Shown here piece by piece: positions 51,073 through 59,697 of a stretch of 64,000 nucleotides of DNA. Numbering within the stretch: position 1 is the first letter of the stretch; each line of letters opens with the position of its first letter. This stretch comes from Rhodoferax bucti. GTDB taxonomy: Bacteria; Pseudomonadota; Gammaproteobacteria; Burkholderiales; Burkholderiaceae_C. The notes below the pieces were generated by a model, which saw only the letters and a list, made by a program, of their open reading frames with translations, searched no databases and had not been told where the DNA came from. The DNA lies in contig NZ_VAHD01000003.1 in assembly GCF_005876985.1 (NCBI RefSeq), positions 310,001-374,000 on the forward strand, given 5' to 3'. The translations under genes were made by a program, and so were the position numbers.

Positions 51073-53232
51073 ATGAAAACCATCCGTTACTCCCTGGACG
51101 CCGGCATCGCCACCATCACCTTTGACGAGCCGGACTCCCCCGTCAACACCATGTGCCTGCAGTGGCAGGAAGACATGGATGCCGTGGCCGCCCGCGTGCT
51201 GCAGGACAAGGACAGCATCACCGGCATCCTGCTGGCGTCCGCCAAGAGCACCTTCTTTGCTGGTGCCGACCTCAAGGCCGCTATGCGCCTGACGCCGGCG
51301 GACGCGCCACGCATCTTTGAAGAGATCGAACGTGTCAAAAAGAACTTCCGCACCATCGAGACCTTGGGCAAACCGGTGGTCAGCCTGCTCAACGGCACAG
51401 CGCTGGGTGGCGGCTGGGAGGTAGCGCTGGTGGGCCACTACCGCATCGCCGTGGACGACAAGAAGACCCAGTTCGGCCTGCCCGAGGTGACGCTGGGCCT
51501 GCTGTCCGGCGCCAGCGGCGTGACCAAGATGACACGCCACCTGGGCCTGATGGGCGCACAGCCCTACCTGGTGGAGGGCAAGACCTTCAGCCCCAGCCAG
51601 GCCAAGAGCCTGGGCCTGGTGCACGAGCTGGTAGCGTCTGGCCCCGATGCCGCAGCGGAGATGAAAACCCGGGCCCTGACCTGGATCGCCACCAACCCCA
51701 ACGCCCAGCACCCTTGGGAAGCCAAGGGCTACAAGGTGCCCGGCGGCCTGCCCTCCTCGCCCGCCGTGGCTGGCATGTTGCCGGTGGTGCCAGCGGTCAT
51801 CAAGAAGAACACCCGCGGCCTCTACCCCGCGCCCGAAGCCATCATCGCCTGCATGGTGGAAGGCCTGCAGGTGGACCTGGACACCGCGCTGCGCATCGAG
51901 AGCCGGTATCTGGCCAAGCTCATGTCCGGCGCGCAGGCCAAGGCCATGATCAACACCTTTTTCTTCAACCTCAACGCCATCAAGAGCGGCCAGAGTCGCC
52001 CCGCCGGCGTGCCGCGCTTCAAGCCCGCCAAGGTAGGCCTGCTGGGAGCCGGCATGATGGGCGCGGGCATTGCCTACAGTCAGGCCAGCAAAGGCATTTC
52101 CACCGTGCTGAAGGACGTGAGCCAGGAGAAGGCTGACCTAGGCAAAAGCTACAGCGCCAAGATCACCCAGGGCCGCGTGGACAAGGGCCGCATGAAGCCC
52201 GAGGCGCAACAGGCCATCCTCGACCTGATCCACCCCACCGGCAGCGCGGCCGACCTGCAGGGCTGCGACCTGATCATCGAAGCCGTGTTTGAGAACCGGG
52301 AACTGAAAGCCCGCGTGACACAGGAGGCCGAGCCGCTGCTCGCGCCCGGCGGCTTCTTCGCCTCCAACACCTCCACCCTGCCCATCACCGGTCTGGCCAC
52401 GGCGAGCGCCAAACCCGAGAAGTTCATCGGCATCCACTTCTTCAGCCCCGTGGACAAGATGAAGCTGGTGGAAATCATCAAGGGCCAACAGACGGACGAC
52501 GAAACCGTGGCCCGCGCCTACGACTATGTGCAGGCCCTGGGCAAGTTCCCCATCGTGGTGAACGACTCGCGCGGCTTCTTCACCAGCCGCGTGTTTGGCA
52601 CCTTTGTGATGGAGGGCGCAGCCATGCTGGGCGAAGGCATTCCAGCCGCCGCCATCGAGAACGCCGGCATCCAGTGCGGCATGCCCGTCGGCCCGTTGGC
52701 CGTGCTGGATGAAACCGCACTCACGCTGAGCCTGCATGTGATGGAGCAGACCCGCAAAGACTTTGAGGCCGAGGGCAAGACCTACACCGCCACACCGGGC
52801 GAACTGGTGGTGGAGACCATGGTCAAGCAGCACAACCGCCCGGGCCGCGCGGGTGGCGCCGGCTTCTACGAATACCCCACAGAGAAAGGTGCCAAGAAGT
52901 TTCTGTGGCCTGAACTCAAACCCCTGTTTGAAAAGGCCGATGCCCCCTGGACCATCACCGACCTGAAAGACCGCCTGCTCTACCGCCAGGCGGTGGAGAC
53001 CGCACGCTGCTTGGCCGAGGGTGTGCTGACCAGCGTGCACGACGCCAACATCGGCTCCATCTTCGGCATCGGCTTTCCGGCGTGGACCGGCGGCGCGCTG
53101 CAGTTCATCTACGGCATGGGCATCGAGGTGTTTGAAGCGCGTGCTGCTGCATTGGCCACACAATTTGGAGGCGGTTTTGCCATCAGCGATGATGTGAAAC
53201 TCGCCGTCCGGCGCTTCCAACCCGTGTACTGA
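51073..53232 (+). CDS. Multifunctional fatty-acid oxidation protein (enoyl-CoA hydratase / 3-hydroxyacyl-CoA dehydrogenase)
   Basis: A 719-residue FadB/FadJ-type protein. The crotonase domain (residues about 1-200) has KSTFFAGADLKAAM for the oxyanion hole and GTALGGGWEVALVGHYRIA. The dehydrogenase domain (about 315-600) has the NAD loop KVGLLGAGMMGAGIAY, catalytic FIGIHFFSPVDKMKLVEII (His) and NDSRGFFTSRVFG. A C-terminal repeat of the HCDH domain ends the protein (IGFPAWTGGALQFIYGMG). It hydrates enoyl-CoA and oxidises 3-hydroxyacyl-CoA, presumably in complex with the thiolase encoded upstream. Confidence 0.95.
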   Translation: MKTIRYSLDAGIATITFDEPDSPVNTMCLQWQEDMDAVAARVLQDKDSITGILLASAKSTFFAGADLKAAMRLTPADAPRIFEEIERVKKNFRTIETLGKPVVSLLNGTALGGGWEVALVGHYRIAVDDKKTQFGLPEVTLGLLSGASGVTKMTRHLGLMGAQPYLVEGKTFSPSQAKSLGLVHELVASGPDAAAEMKTRALTWIATNPNAQHPWEAKGYKVPGGLPSSPAVAGMLPVVPAVIKKNTRGLYPAPEAIIACMVEGLQVDLDTALRIESRYLAKLMSGAQAKAMINTFFFNLNAIKSGQSRPAGVPRFKPAKVGLLGAGMMGAGIAYSQASKGISTVLKDVSQEKADLGKSYSAKITQGRVDKGRMKPEAQQAILDLIHPTGSAADLQGCDLIIEAVFENRELKARVTQEAEPLLAPGGFFASNTSTLPITGLATASAKPEKFIGIHFFSPVDKMKLVEIIKGQQTDDETVARAYDYVQALGKFPIVVNDSRGFFTSRVFGTFVMEGAAMLGEGIPAAAIENAGIQCGMPVGPLAVLDETALTLSLHVMEQTRKDFEAEGKTYTATPGELVVETMVKQHNRPGRAGGAGFYEYPTEKGAKKFLWPELKPLFEKADAPWTITDLKDRLLYRQAVETARCLAEGVLTSVHDANIGSIFGIGFPAWTGGALQFIYGMGIEVFEARAAALATQFGGGFAISDDVKLAVRRFQPVY

Positions 53233-53236
53233 AACT

Positions 53237-54124
53237 ATGCTCGCCCGACTCCTGCAACGCTTTTTATTGGCACTGGCTCTTGCGGGGGCCGGTCTGGCCG
53301 TGTTGTGGCACGGCGCTACCGGAGATGTGATGCTGGGCGCGCTGCTCATGCCCTGGCTGGCCGTGGTGCTGGCCACCTCGTACAGCATGCTCAAAAGCCG
53401 CGCGCATGATGCGCCAGCGGCCCAGTTTTACCGCGCCTGGTGGGGCGAGACGGTGGCCACCTTCCGGGCCTTTGTGCTGCGCCAGCCCTGGGCAGAGGCC
53501 CCGCCCGCCGTGCTGCCGGCGACCGGTGGTACGCCGCAAGTGCCGGTATTGCTGGTGCATGGCTATGTGTGCAACCACCGGCTCTGGGACGATCTGACAC
53601 CCCGCCTGCGCGAAGCCGGGCATGACGTACTGGCCATCAACCTGGAACCGCTGTTCGTGTCCATCGACCACTACGCGGCGCATATCGAGACTTCGGTGCA
53701 GCAACTGCTGCAACACAGCGGCCAAACCCGGGTTGCGCTGGTGGGCCACAGCATGGGCGGCCTGGCTATTCGCGCCTGGATGCGACAGCACGGGAGCGAT
53801 CGCGTCGCGCGCATCCTGACCCTGGGTACCCCGCACGCCGGCACCAAAGCGGCCAAGAAGAACGCCACCCCCAACGGCCGCCAAATGTTGTGGGACAGCG
53901 CCTGGCTCCAAGGCCTGGCGGAATCCGAGTCGCCCGAGCGGCGCGCGCTCCTGCGCATCGCCCTCACCCCGCAAGACAACATTGTGTTTCCACAACGGGC
54001 CCAGACGCTGCCCGGCATCACCCCCACGTTATTTGAGGGCCTGGGCCATGTGCAAATGTGCTCCGCACCCGAAGTGATCGACTGGGTGAGCCGCGAACTC
54101 CAGCACCTGAACGCCCCTACCTGA
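53237..54124 (+). CDS. Alpha/beta hydrolase, lipase-like, membrane-anchored
   Basis: A 295-residue hydrolase that starts 4 bp after the FadB/FadJ stop. Two hydrophobic segments (about residues 7-28 and 35-50) suggest an inner-membrane anchor. The catalytic domain has VPVLLVHGYVCNHRLWDDL (oxyanion HG), the nucleophile elbow VALVGHSMGGLAIRAWM (Ser) and a late His in FEGLGHVQMCSAPEV. The pattern is that of PGAP1/triacylglycerol lipase-like proteins. Context suggests it releases fatty acids for beta-oxidation; the ester substrate is unknown. Confidence 0.87.
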   Translation: MLARLLQRFLLALALAGAGLAVLWHGATGDVMLGALLMPWLAVVLATSYSMLKSRAHDAPAAQFYRAWWGETVATFRAFVLRQPWAEAPPAVLPATGGTPQVPVLLVHGYVCNHRLWDDLTPRLREAGHDVLAINLEPLFVSIDHYAAHIETSVQQLLQHSGQTRVALVGHSMGGLAIRAWMRQHGSDRVARILTLGTPHAGTKAAKKNATPNGRQMLWDSAWLQGLAESESPERRALLRIALTPQDNIVFPQRAQTLPGITPTLFEGLGHVQMCSAPEVIDWVSRELQHLNAPT

Positions 54125-54134
54125 ACAACCCGCC

Positions 54135-54971
54135 ATGAGCCACCTCACCGTGCGCAAGCTTCTGATTGACCTGCAAGCCCCGTTTGCGGTGCGCTGGTGC
54201 GGTGGCGATGCATTCAAGTCAGCATTTTTCAATGCCCTGTCGATGAGCTTTCCGCTGGGGGAGCAATACTTCATGGACTCGGTGCGCGCCGGCCTCAAAA
54301 CCCTGCCGCCCGACGTGCAGCAAGGTTTTGCCGCCGAGGTGCAAGGCTTCGTCGGCCAGGAGGCCACCCACCGCCGTATCCACAGCCTTTTCAACCAGCA
54401 GCTGGAAGCACAAGGCCTGACCAACGCCATGGAACGCCGCATTGCGCGCCGCCTGCAGGCCCACGCCCACCTGGATGTGCGCATGCATGTGGCTGCCACG
54501 GCGGCCACCGAGCACCTGACCGCCATGTTTGCCGACTGGATGCTGGCCCATCCCGACACCCTGGACGGCAGCGAAGCGCGCCTGCGCACCCTGTGGCTGT
54601 GGCACAGCGCCGAAGAGAGCGAGCACCGCAGCACCGCTTTTGACGTGTACCACGCCATCGGCGGCAACCACACGTGGCGGCTGCGCTTGTTCCGCTACAT
54701 CACCTGGACGTTTTTGAGCGACGTCACCCGCCAGACCGTGCGCAACCTGTGGAACGACCAAGCCCTGTTCCGCTGGAGCACCTGGCGCAGTGCCGGCCCC
54801 TTTCTGTTCGGCCGGCAGGGCATCATCCGCAGCAACATCGGCCTGTGGCGGGACTACCTGCGCGAAGATTTTCACCCCAGCCAGCACAGCGCCGCCCGAT
54901 CCGTGCAGTGGCTGCGCGACAATAGCGACCAGTTCACGCCCGTGGGGGCCGCGAGCGCACCAGCCTCCTGA
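54135..54971 (+). CDS. PF10118-type predicted metal-dependent hydrolase
   Basis: A 278-residue mainly helical protein of the COG3687 family. Metal-ligand candidates recur as in ferritin-like di-iron proteins: FPLGEQYFMDSV, GQEATHRRIHSLFN, TAATEHLTAMFADWML and WHSAEESEHRSTAFDVY. The family is annotated only as a predicted hydrolase and has no confirmed reaction. It follows the lipase gene by 10 bp. Membership of the beta-oxidation operon suggests a lipid-related role. Confidence 0.85.
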   Translation: MSHLTVRKLLIDLQAPFAVRWCGGDAFKSAFFNALSMSFPLGEQYFMDSVRAGLKTLPPDVQQGFAAEVQGFVGQEATHRRIHSLFNQQLEAQGLTNAMERRIARRLQAHAHLDVRMHVAATAATEHLTAMFADWMLAHPDTLDGSEARLRTLWLWHSAEESEHRSTAFDVYHAIGGNHTWRLRLFRYITWTFLSDVTRQTVRNLWNDQALFRWSTWRSAGPFLFGRQGIIRSNIGLWRDYLREDFHPSQHSAARSVQWLRDNSDQFTPVGAASAPAS

Positions 54972-55013
54972 CGCTGGACAGTTCGGGCGCCACGGCACCC
55001 CACCTTGCCGCCC

Positions 55014-55655
55014 ATGCCCGATACCCCTACGCCCCCGCCTTCAGCGCCTGCAGCCGCCCCTGCGCGACCGGCCCCCCGATCCAAAAGCGAGCTGTTTTTT
55101 GCCTTCTCCATCCTCGCCCTGCAAGGCTTTGGTGGCGTGCTGGCCGTGGTGCAGCGGGAGCTGGTGGACAAGCGCAAATGGCTCACCGCAGAAGAGTTTG
55201 TGGAAGACTGGGCCGTGGCCCAAATTCTGCCCGGCCCCAATGTGGTGAATCTCTCGCTCATGCTGGGCGACCGCTACTTCGGCTGGCGGGGAGCCCTTGC
55301 CGGGGTGGCCGGCATGCTGTGCTTTCCCACCGTGGTAGTGCTGCTGATTGCCGCCCTGTTTGCCGGCGTAGCCGATGTGCCGCAAGTGCAAGGCGCCTTG
55401 CGCGGCATGGGTGCGGTCGCCGCCGGGCTCATCGTTGCGGCAGGCTTGCGCCTCACCCCTGCCCTGCGCAGCAACACCATGGGCCTGTGGGCCTGCTGGG
55501 CGCTCATTGCGGCCACCTTTGTTGCGGTGGCCCTTGTGCGTTTGCCGCTGGCGTGGCTGCTCCTCCTGATCGGCCTGCCCGCTTGCCTGTGGGCTTACCA
55601 CTGCCTGGGGCGCATCCGCCCCAGCGCCACGCCCCCTGACAAGGAACGCCCATGA
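55014..55655 (+). CDS. Chromate transporter, first half-size subunit (ChrA family)
   Basis: A 213-residue half-size CHR protein. After a Pro/Ala-rich tail, FFAFSILALQGFGGVLAVVQRELVDKRKWLTAEEFVEDWAVAQILPGPNVVNLSLMLG carries the family's FGG and PGPN motifs, followed by about five membrane segments. The stop overlaps the next gene by 4 bp. Paired short ChrA proteins work together as one transporter. ATG 55014 is chosen over a TTG at 55005. Confidence 0.9.
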   Translation: MPDTPTPPPSAPAAAPARPAPRSKSELFFAFSILALQGFGGVLAVVQRELVDKRKWLTAEEFVEDWAVAQILPGPNVVNLSLMLGDRYFGWRGALAGVAGMLCFPTVVVLLIAALFAGVADVPQVQGALRGMGAVAAGLIVAAGLRLTPALRSNTMGLWACWALIAATFVAVALVRLPLAWLLLLIGLPACLWAYHCLGRIRPSATPPDKERP

Positions 55656-56257
55656 CCGCCCTGCCCGCCGTCCAGTGGCTGGACCTTTTTTTGCACTTTG
55701 CCTCGCTCTCCATCCTCGCCATCGGCGGTGCCATCACCACCGCCCCGGACATGCAGCGCTACCTGGTGGTGGAGCGCGGCTGGATCAACCACGAGCAATT
55801 CAGCTCCAGCATTGCGCTCTCTCAAGCCGCCCCCGGGCCCAACATCCTGTTTGTGGCCCTGTTGGGCTGGAACATCGGCCTGGGCGCTGCCGGCGTGCCG
55901 CCCGGCACCGCAGCCACCACCTGCCAGGCGTATGCGCTGGCCTTGGGCGGGGTGGCTGTCACCATGAGCGGCATCATGCTGCCCAGCACCGCCCTCACCT
56001 TTGTGGCCTCGCGCTGGGGCCACCGCAACCGTGAGTTCCGGGCCGTGCGCGCCTTCAAACAGGGCACGGCCCCTATCGTGATCGCGCTGCTGGTGGCCAC
56101 CGGCTGGCTGCTGGCCGCCAATAACAAAGGGGATGAACACCACTTGGCCCTGTGGGCCGTGAGCGCGGTGAGCTGCCTGCTGGTCTGGAAAACCCGCCTG
56201 CACCTGCTGTGGATGCTGGCAGCGGGCGCCATTGCGGGTTGGATGGGCTGGATTTGA
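55652..56257 (+). CDS. Chromate transporter, second half-size subunit (ChrA family)
   Basis: A 201-residue partner of the preceding CHR protein. LFLHFASLSILAIGGAITTAPDMQRYLVVERGWINHEQFSSSIALSQAAPGPNILFVALLGW shows the same FGG-like and PGPN motifs. It starts at ATG 55652 inside the previous stop. The pair may export chromate or transport another oxyanion; there is no chrB regulator nearby. Confidence 0.9.
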   Translation: MTALPAVQWLDLFLHFASLSILAIGGAITTAPDMQRYLVVERGWINHEQFSSSIALSQAAPGPNILFVALLGWNIGLGAAGVPPGTAATTCQAYALALGGVAVTMSGIMLPSTALTFVASRWGHRNREFRAVRAFKQGTAPIVIALLVATGWLLAANNKGDEHHLALWAVSAVSCLLVWKTRLHLLWMLAAGAIAGWMGWI

Positions 56258-56314
56258 GGCCTTTAATGCGGCAATGCGATAGACGCGTAAGGCTGATTGC
56301 GGATATTCAGTGGT

Positions 56315-56650
56315 TCAAACGCTTGTTCCCAAATATGAAGCAACACCGAGTGCTACACAGAAATAAATTACGCAAACAACTCCGCAACACCTGCGTACGT
56401 AATGAGTAAAACGTACAGACGATGGGTCAAAACGAAAGTATGTGAGCCCTATAAGGCCTAAATGAGACAGGCAACCAAGCCACGCAGCCCAGCCCTGCAG
56501 AAACAAGGTTCCATGTCTACTTGGCAGACCTAAGCTCCCTTGAAACGACTTGAAGATGAAGTACGCAAGAATTACTGCCTCAAAGAAGTAAAAGATGTTT
56601 ACGTCCGAGCGGGACATTGGCTCTAGTGTTCGTTGGGGTGTTTCAGACAT
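56315..56650 (-). CDS. Hypothetical small membrane protein
   Basis: A 111-residue open frame with three hydrophobic segments (around residues 18-34, 50-70 and 88-106) and no family I recognise. Starts at 56650 or at ATG 56617 (MSRSDVNIFYFFEAV) are both possible, and neither has a good ribosome binding site. Base composition is less GC-rich than the flanking genes (48% in the 60 bases from 56581). It is preceded by the 22-bp motif at 56663-56684. It is the third of three similar units on this strand. Coding status is probable, not certain. Confidence 0.5.
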   Translation of the reverse strand: MSETPQRTLEPMSRSDVNIFYFFEAVILAYFIFKSFQGSLGLPSRHGTLFLQGWAAWLGCLSHLGLIGLTYFRFDPSSVRFTHYVRRCCGVVCVIYFCVALGVASYLGTSV

Positions 56651-56662
56651 ATATCTCCGAGT

Positions 56663-56684
56663 GACTGCCTCCGCTGCAAAGGCG
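56663..56684 (-). repeat. 22-bp motif, copy A
   Basis: Plus-strand sequence GACTGCCTCCGCTGCAAAGG followed by CG. It matches copies B and C at 18 to 20 of 22 positions and sits just upstream of the small membrane-protein gene ending at 56315. Confidence 0.7.
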
Positions 56685-56689
56685 TACAG

Positions 56690-57001
56690 CTAGAAAACGA
56701 GCAAGCGCGGTACATAGGGAATTGCCTCAACCAAACCATATATGACGGTAGCCGCGTACGGGGCAAGCCAAATTGACCACAGGGCCTTCGACCAAATGTT
56801 CTTACGGGTGCGAACAACCTCTAGGGTGCAATATCCCCCAACAACCACTCCGGCAAACACAAATACTTCGCCAACAAGAGTTCCACCATGCATCATCGGT
56901 TGCAGGATGAACATTGGAAACCAACCGGCAAGTGATGCAATTACGCAGCTCCAAATATAGGGTTTCGGTGTTCTCCAACGACTCGTGAATGCTGCGTCCA
57001 T
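56690..57001 (-). CDS. Hypothetical small membrane protein
   Basis: A 103-residue frame from ATG 57001 (MDAAFTSRWRTPKPYIW), with about three hydrophobic segments: SCVIASLAGWFPMFIL, GEVFVFAGVVVGGYCT and WSIWLAPYAATVIYGLV. The frame is open to 57055, but that extension is encoded by the 22-bp motif and looks non-natural. No family is recognised. Composition is lower in GC than the neighbours. It is the middle unit of the three. Confidence 0.5.
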   Translation of the reverse strand: MDAAFTSRWRTPKPYIWSCVIASLAGWFPMFILQPMMHGGTLVGEVFVFAGVVVGGYCTLEVVRTRKNIWSKALWSIWLAPYAATVIYGLVEAIPYVPRLLVF

Positions 57002-57038
57002 TGCAATGTAAGTTCCGAAACGGGTGGGCTGTTTGTAC

Positions 57039-57060
57039 GACTGCTTTCGCTGCAAAGACG
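57039..57060 (-). repeat. 22-bp motif, copy B
   Basis: Plus-strand sequence GACTGCTTTCGCTGCAAAGA followed by CG, 37 bp upstream of the preceding small gene's start at 57001. Confidence 0.7.
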
Positions 57061-57301
57061 AGGCGCCAAGAGGCTGATTGGCGTCATACGCGACGCCCCA
57101 AAGCAGTCACTCAAATGACGCAATAGTCGCAGCAGCGAACCCAACAGTAAATCTGAGAAGGCCGAGAGGTAGAAGGTTCTGGGTATCCTATTGGAATTTG
57201 ACTACTCTCGCACGTCCCTCTCGTAGGCATCTCCGGACATTCAATCAACCATGAATGCGAGAGAATGAAACAGCCGAACTTACCAGAGCATTTGTTGCTT
57301 T
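57061..57301. other. Non-coding stretch between small membrane-protein genes
   Basis: About 240 bp with no convincing frame on either strand. A fragment resembling part of the 22-bp motif neighbourhood (CGCCCCAAAGCAGTCACTC) is at 57093-57111. Confidence 0.4.
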
Positions 57302-57634
57302 CTACTTGATTTCAGGCAGAAAAAAATGCTCGCAAATTTTATAAACGGCAATTGCGAGCACCAAACCTAGAGCAATCGAACTCGGGAGGCCCCATGCTTC
57401 ATGGAGTAGATACAAACACCCGTAGAACGCCGACAAGATAGCAATCAGGGATATGGAATAGATGATTGTGGATTTTGGATTTTTGACTAATGCGGAGATG
57501 TAGACCGCGGTCAAGACCACTAACAAAATCCCAACAAACCCGCGAGCTTCTGAACGCGATAACCCGTACCAGCCTCCTCTCGCACTCACATCGGTGCAAA
57601 GTAAAACCAGGAATGATGCGAAGGTATGTTTCAT
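57302..57634 (-). CDS. Hypothetical small exported membrane protein
   Basis: A 110-residue frame from ATG 57634. MKHTFASFLVLLCTDVSARGG looks like a signal peptide or first helix, followed by hydrophobic segments FVGILLVVLTAVYISALV, IIYSISLIAILSAFYGCLYLL and IALGLVLAIAVYKIC. The frame is open to 57700. No family is recognised. Local GC is clearly low (42% in the 60 bases from 57421). It is the first unit of the three on this strand, with motif copy C upstream. Confidence 0.5.
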   Translation of the reverse strand: MKHTFASFLVLLCTDVSARGGWYGLSRSEARGFVGILLVVLTAVYISALVKNPKSTIIYSISLIAILSAFYGCLYLLHEAWGLPSSIALGLVLAIAVYKICEHFFLPEIK

Positions 57635-57732
57635 TGCTTTTACACGTGGTGCCAGTGTGCCGAACGTGCCTCGGTACAACAACTTCTTGCGTCTATCCAT
57701 CAGAACGAATGTGAAAGGCTATCTCGAAAAAC

Positions 57733-57754
57733 GTCTGCTTCCGCTGCATAGGCG
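57733..57754 (-). repeat. 22-bp motif, copy C
   Basis: Plus-strand sequence GTCTGCTTCCGCTGCATAGG followed by CG, upstream of the gene at 57302-57634. Confidence 0.7.
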
Positions 57755-57876
57755 ACCTCGGTAGAGGCGACTCATTTGTAACAGATCGAATGCCCGCTAT
57801 TGGGCAGGTATTCCAAGCGTGCGGAGGGCCGTTTTGGGTCTACAACCACTCAGCACTTGTGCCCTACCGAGCCCTC

Positions 57877-58371
57877 CTAACGCCGCACCCACGCAATCAC
57901 TGCGGCAAACGCAAACGCCGCAATCCCCGCCCACTTGAGCGACGCACAGAGACCAGCGGCGAGATACCAACCAGTGCTGGCTGGCGTCACCCCTGCATCA
58001 GCCCCGGTCAGCGTCCAGTGCAGCAAGTTTTCTGCCGCATCAAAAGCCGCCGCCACCGGCAACAGCAAGGCGAGCCCGCGCACGGGCAGCCGGATTGTGA
58101 GGGGGCCAAAAAAGCAGGTGCGCACCACGGCCAGATATCCGACAGCGCCGTAACTCAGAAGCAAAAGCCCGTCAATCGGCAGGTGGCGGCGAAACAGTTG
58201 CACGCCCTCCGGGCCCCAAGATTGCAGCACGCGGGCAAACGCATCGGGGGTGAAGGTGAACTGCAGTGCCACCACACTGGGTTGCAGCGGTGCCAGGTAC
58301 ACCGTCAGACCGCAAAAGCACAGCACACCCACCACGGCAACCAGCTTGAGGGAGGCGGTGGAGGGCTGCAT
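57877..58371 (-). CDS. Hypothetical four-helix membrane protein
   Basis: A 164-residue protein with four hydrophobic segments: LKLVAVVGVLCFCGLTVYLA, GLLLLSYGAVGYLAVVRTC, GLALLLPVAAAFDAAENLL and WAGIAAFAFAAVIAWVRR. A conserved-looking FDAAENLLHW lies before the last segment. I do not recognise a characterised family. Composition is GC-rich like the rest of the chromosome. It is 11 bp after the lipoprotein gene and probably co-transcribed with it and rlmB. Confidence 0.75.
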   Translation of the reverse strand: MQPSTASLKLVAVVGVLCFCGLTVYLAPLQPSVVALQFTFTPDAFARVLQSWGPEGVQLFRRHLPIDGLLLLSYGAVGYLAVVRTCFFGPLTIRLPVRGLALLLPVAAAFDAAENLLHWTLTGADAGVTPASTGWYLAAGLCASLKWAGIAAFAFAAVIAWVRR

Positions 58372-58382
58372 TGCGAATGCGT

Positions 58383-58742
58383 TTAGCGCGGGTTCTCGAA
58401 GAACAGATAGTTGGAGCCGAAGTCGCTGATTTCGAAGTACACCTTCTTCTCGCCCGGGTCCGCCTGCATGTTCAGGTTTTCATCCAGCACGCCATAGCCG
58501 AAGCGGTAGCTGCGGGGCTTGCCATCGTCCGTGCCCATGGCGGTGCTGAGTTTGTCGATCTTGAGAAAGCGGCGCACCAGCTTGTCGCCCGCATAAAACT
58601 CCAGCACACCATCGGTGCCGGTCCAGTTCTGGATGTCGCGGCTGATCTTGTTTTGCTGCTCCTGGGTGCAGCCCATCAAGACAAAAGCAGCCATTGCGCT
58701 CACCAACAATGCCCGAACAGCTCCTGATTTCATAGCAATCAT
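58383..58742 (-). CDS. Putative lipoprotein of unknown function
   Basis: A 119-residue protein with a lipobox LMGC (Cys25) and a short mature domain (DGVLEFYAGDKLVRRFLKIDKLSTAMGTDDGK, then YRFGYGVLDENLN). ATG 58742 has GGGAG 7 nt upstream. Codons 1-12 of the signal peptide lie in a copy of the dispersed repeat. No family is recognised. It sits between rlmB (21 bp) and the membrane protein gene (11 bp). Confidence 0.78.
   Translation of the reverse strand: MIAMKSGAVRALLVSAMAAFVLMGCTQEQQNKISRDIQNWTGTDGVLEFYAGDKLVRRFLKIDKLSTAMGTDDGKPRSYRFGYGVLDENLNMQADPGEKKVYFEISDFGSNYLFFENPR
58708..58741 (+). repeat. Dispersed palindromic repeat, copy 7 (partial)
   Basis: Only the right half is recognisable: CAACAATGCCCGAACAG, CTCCTGATTTCATAGCAA. 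It encodes the first dozen residues of the lipoprotein on the opposite strand. Confidence 0.7.
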
Positions 58743-58763
58743 GCTCACTCCCTGCGGTTCAAA

Positions 58764-59543
58764 CTAAGGGGCAACGGCGGTGCGCTGGCGCAGGGCCTCG
58801 TACAAACACACGCCGCTGGCCACCGACACGTTCAGGCTCTCCACCGCGCCTTGCATGGGAATGCTGACGAGCTGGTCGCAGGTCTTGGCAGTGAGCTGGC
58901 GCATGCCATCGCCCTCAGCGCCCAGCACCAGGGCCACGGGACCTTTGAGGTCGGCTTGGTACAGCGTGCCAGTTGCTTGGTCGCTGGTGCCGATGATCCA
59001 GATGTTGCGCTCTTTGAGCTCGTTGAGCGTGCGCGCCAGGTTGGTCACCATGAAGTAGGGCACAGTCTCCGCCGCACCGCTGGCCACCTTGGCCACGGTG
59101 GCGTTGATGCCGGCGGCATGGTCCTTGGGGGCAATCACGCAGTGGGCGCCCGCGCCATCGGCCACCCGCAGGCAGGCGCCGAGGTTGTGCGGGTCGGTCA
59201 CACCATCCAGCACCAAAATGAGCGGATTAGTGCGCTCTGCTGGCGGCAGCTCGGCGTTGGCGGCTTCAAGGTTTTCCAGCAGCTCGTCCAGCGAATGCAC
59301 TTGCTTGATCTCTTGCACGCGGGCCGCAACACCCTGGTGGCCGTGGCTGCCCGCGAGCTTGGCCAGGCGCATGCCATCGGCTTCAATCAGGCGCACGCCG
59401 CTTTCCGCCACCTTCTCTAAAAACTGGCGCATACGCGCATCACGGCGCGTGGGCTCGTAGTAAATCTCGATGATGGATTTGGGTGCCGTCTTGAGGCGCA
59501 CACCCACGGCATGAAAGCCGAATAGAACTTTGGGGGATGACAT
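58764..59543 (-). CDS. rlmB: 23S rRNA (guanosine(2251)-2'-O)-methyltransferase RlmB
   Basis: A 259-residue SPOUT methyltransferase that methylates G2251 of 23S rRNA. The N-terminal substrate-binding domain begins [19 protein letters not shown] motif 1 is [23 protein letters not shown], motif 2 [14 protein letters not shown], motif 3 [26 protein letters not shown] 59543 fits the family start; the open frame to 59624 does not. Confidence 0.93.
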   Translation of the reverse strand: MSSPKVLFGFHAVGVRLKTAPKSIIEIYYEPTRRDARMRQFLEKVAESGVRLIEADGMRLAKLAGSHGHQGVAARVQEIKQVHSLDELLENLEAANAELPPAERTNPLILVLDGVTDPHNLGACLRVADGAGAHCVIAPKDHAAGINATVAKVASGAAETVPYFMVTNLARTLNELKERNIWIIGTSDQATGTLYQADLKGPVALVLGAEGDGMRQLTAKTCDQLVSIPMQGAVESLNVSVASGVCLYEALRQRTAVAP

Positions 59544-59627
59544 ACCCGGATTATCCCCGCAGCCACCACACACAGCCCCACAGGCGGGCAGCGATCGGAC
59601 TGGCGGCAGCGTCTTTTTCAACACTTA

Positions 59628-59655
59628 TTGAATCAAAAATGTTCACTTTTATCAT
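59628..59655 (+). promoter_or_regulatory. Candidate promoter of the CHASE-type kinase gene
   Basis: TTGAAT (59628-59633) and TATCAT (59650-59655), 16 bp apart, in the AT-rich gap between rlmB and the kinase gene. If used, transcription would start near 59662, which favours the ATG at 59698 over the GTG at 59671. Confidence 0.35.
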
Positions 59656-59697
59656 TTAAGGTGTTTTAATGTGATATTCGCTCAGTATTTCAATTTC

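Noticed and set aside
56258..57876. Integron with attC sites
   Set aside because: No integrase gene and no recognisable R'/R'' core sites (RYYYAAC/GTTRRRY) flanking the small genes; only the 22-bp motif recurs, so I report a cassette-like patch rather than an integron.
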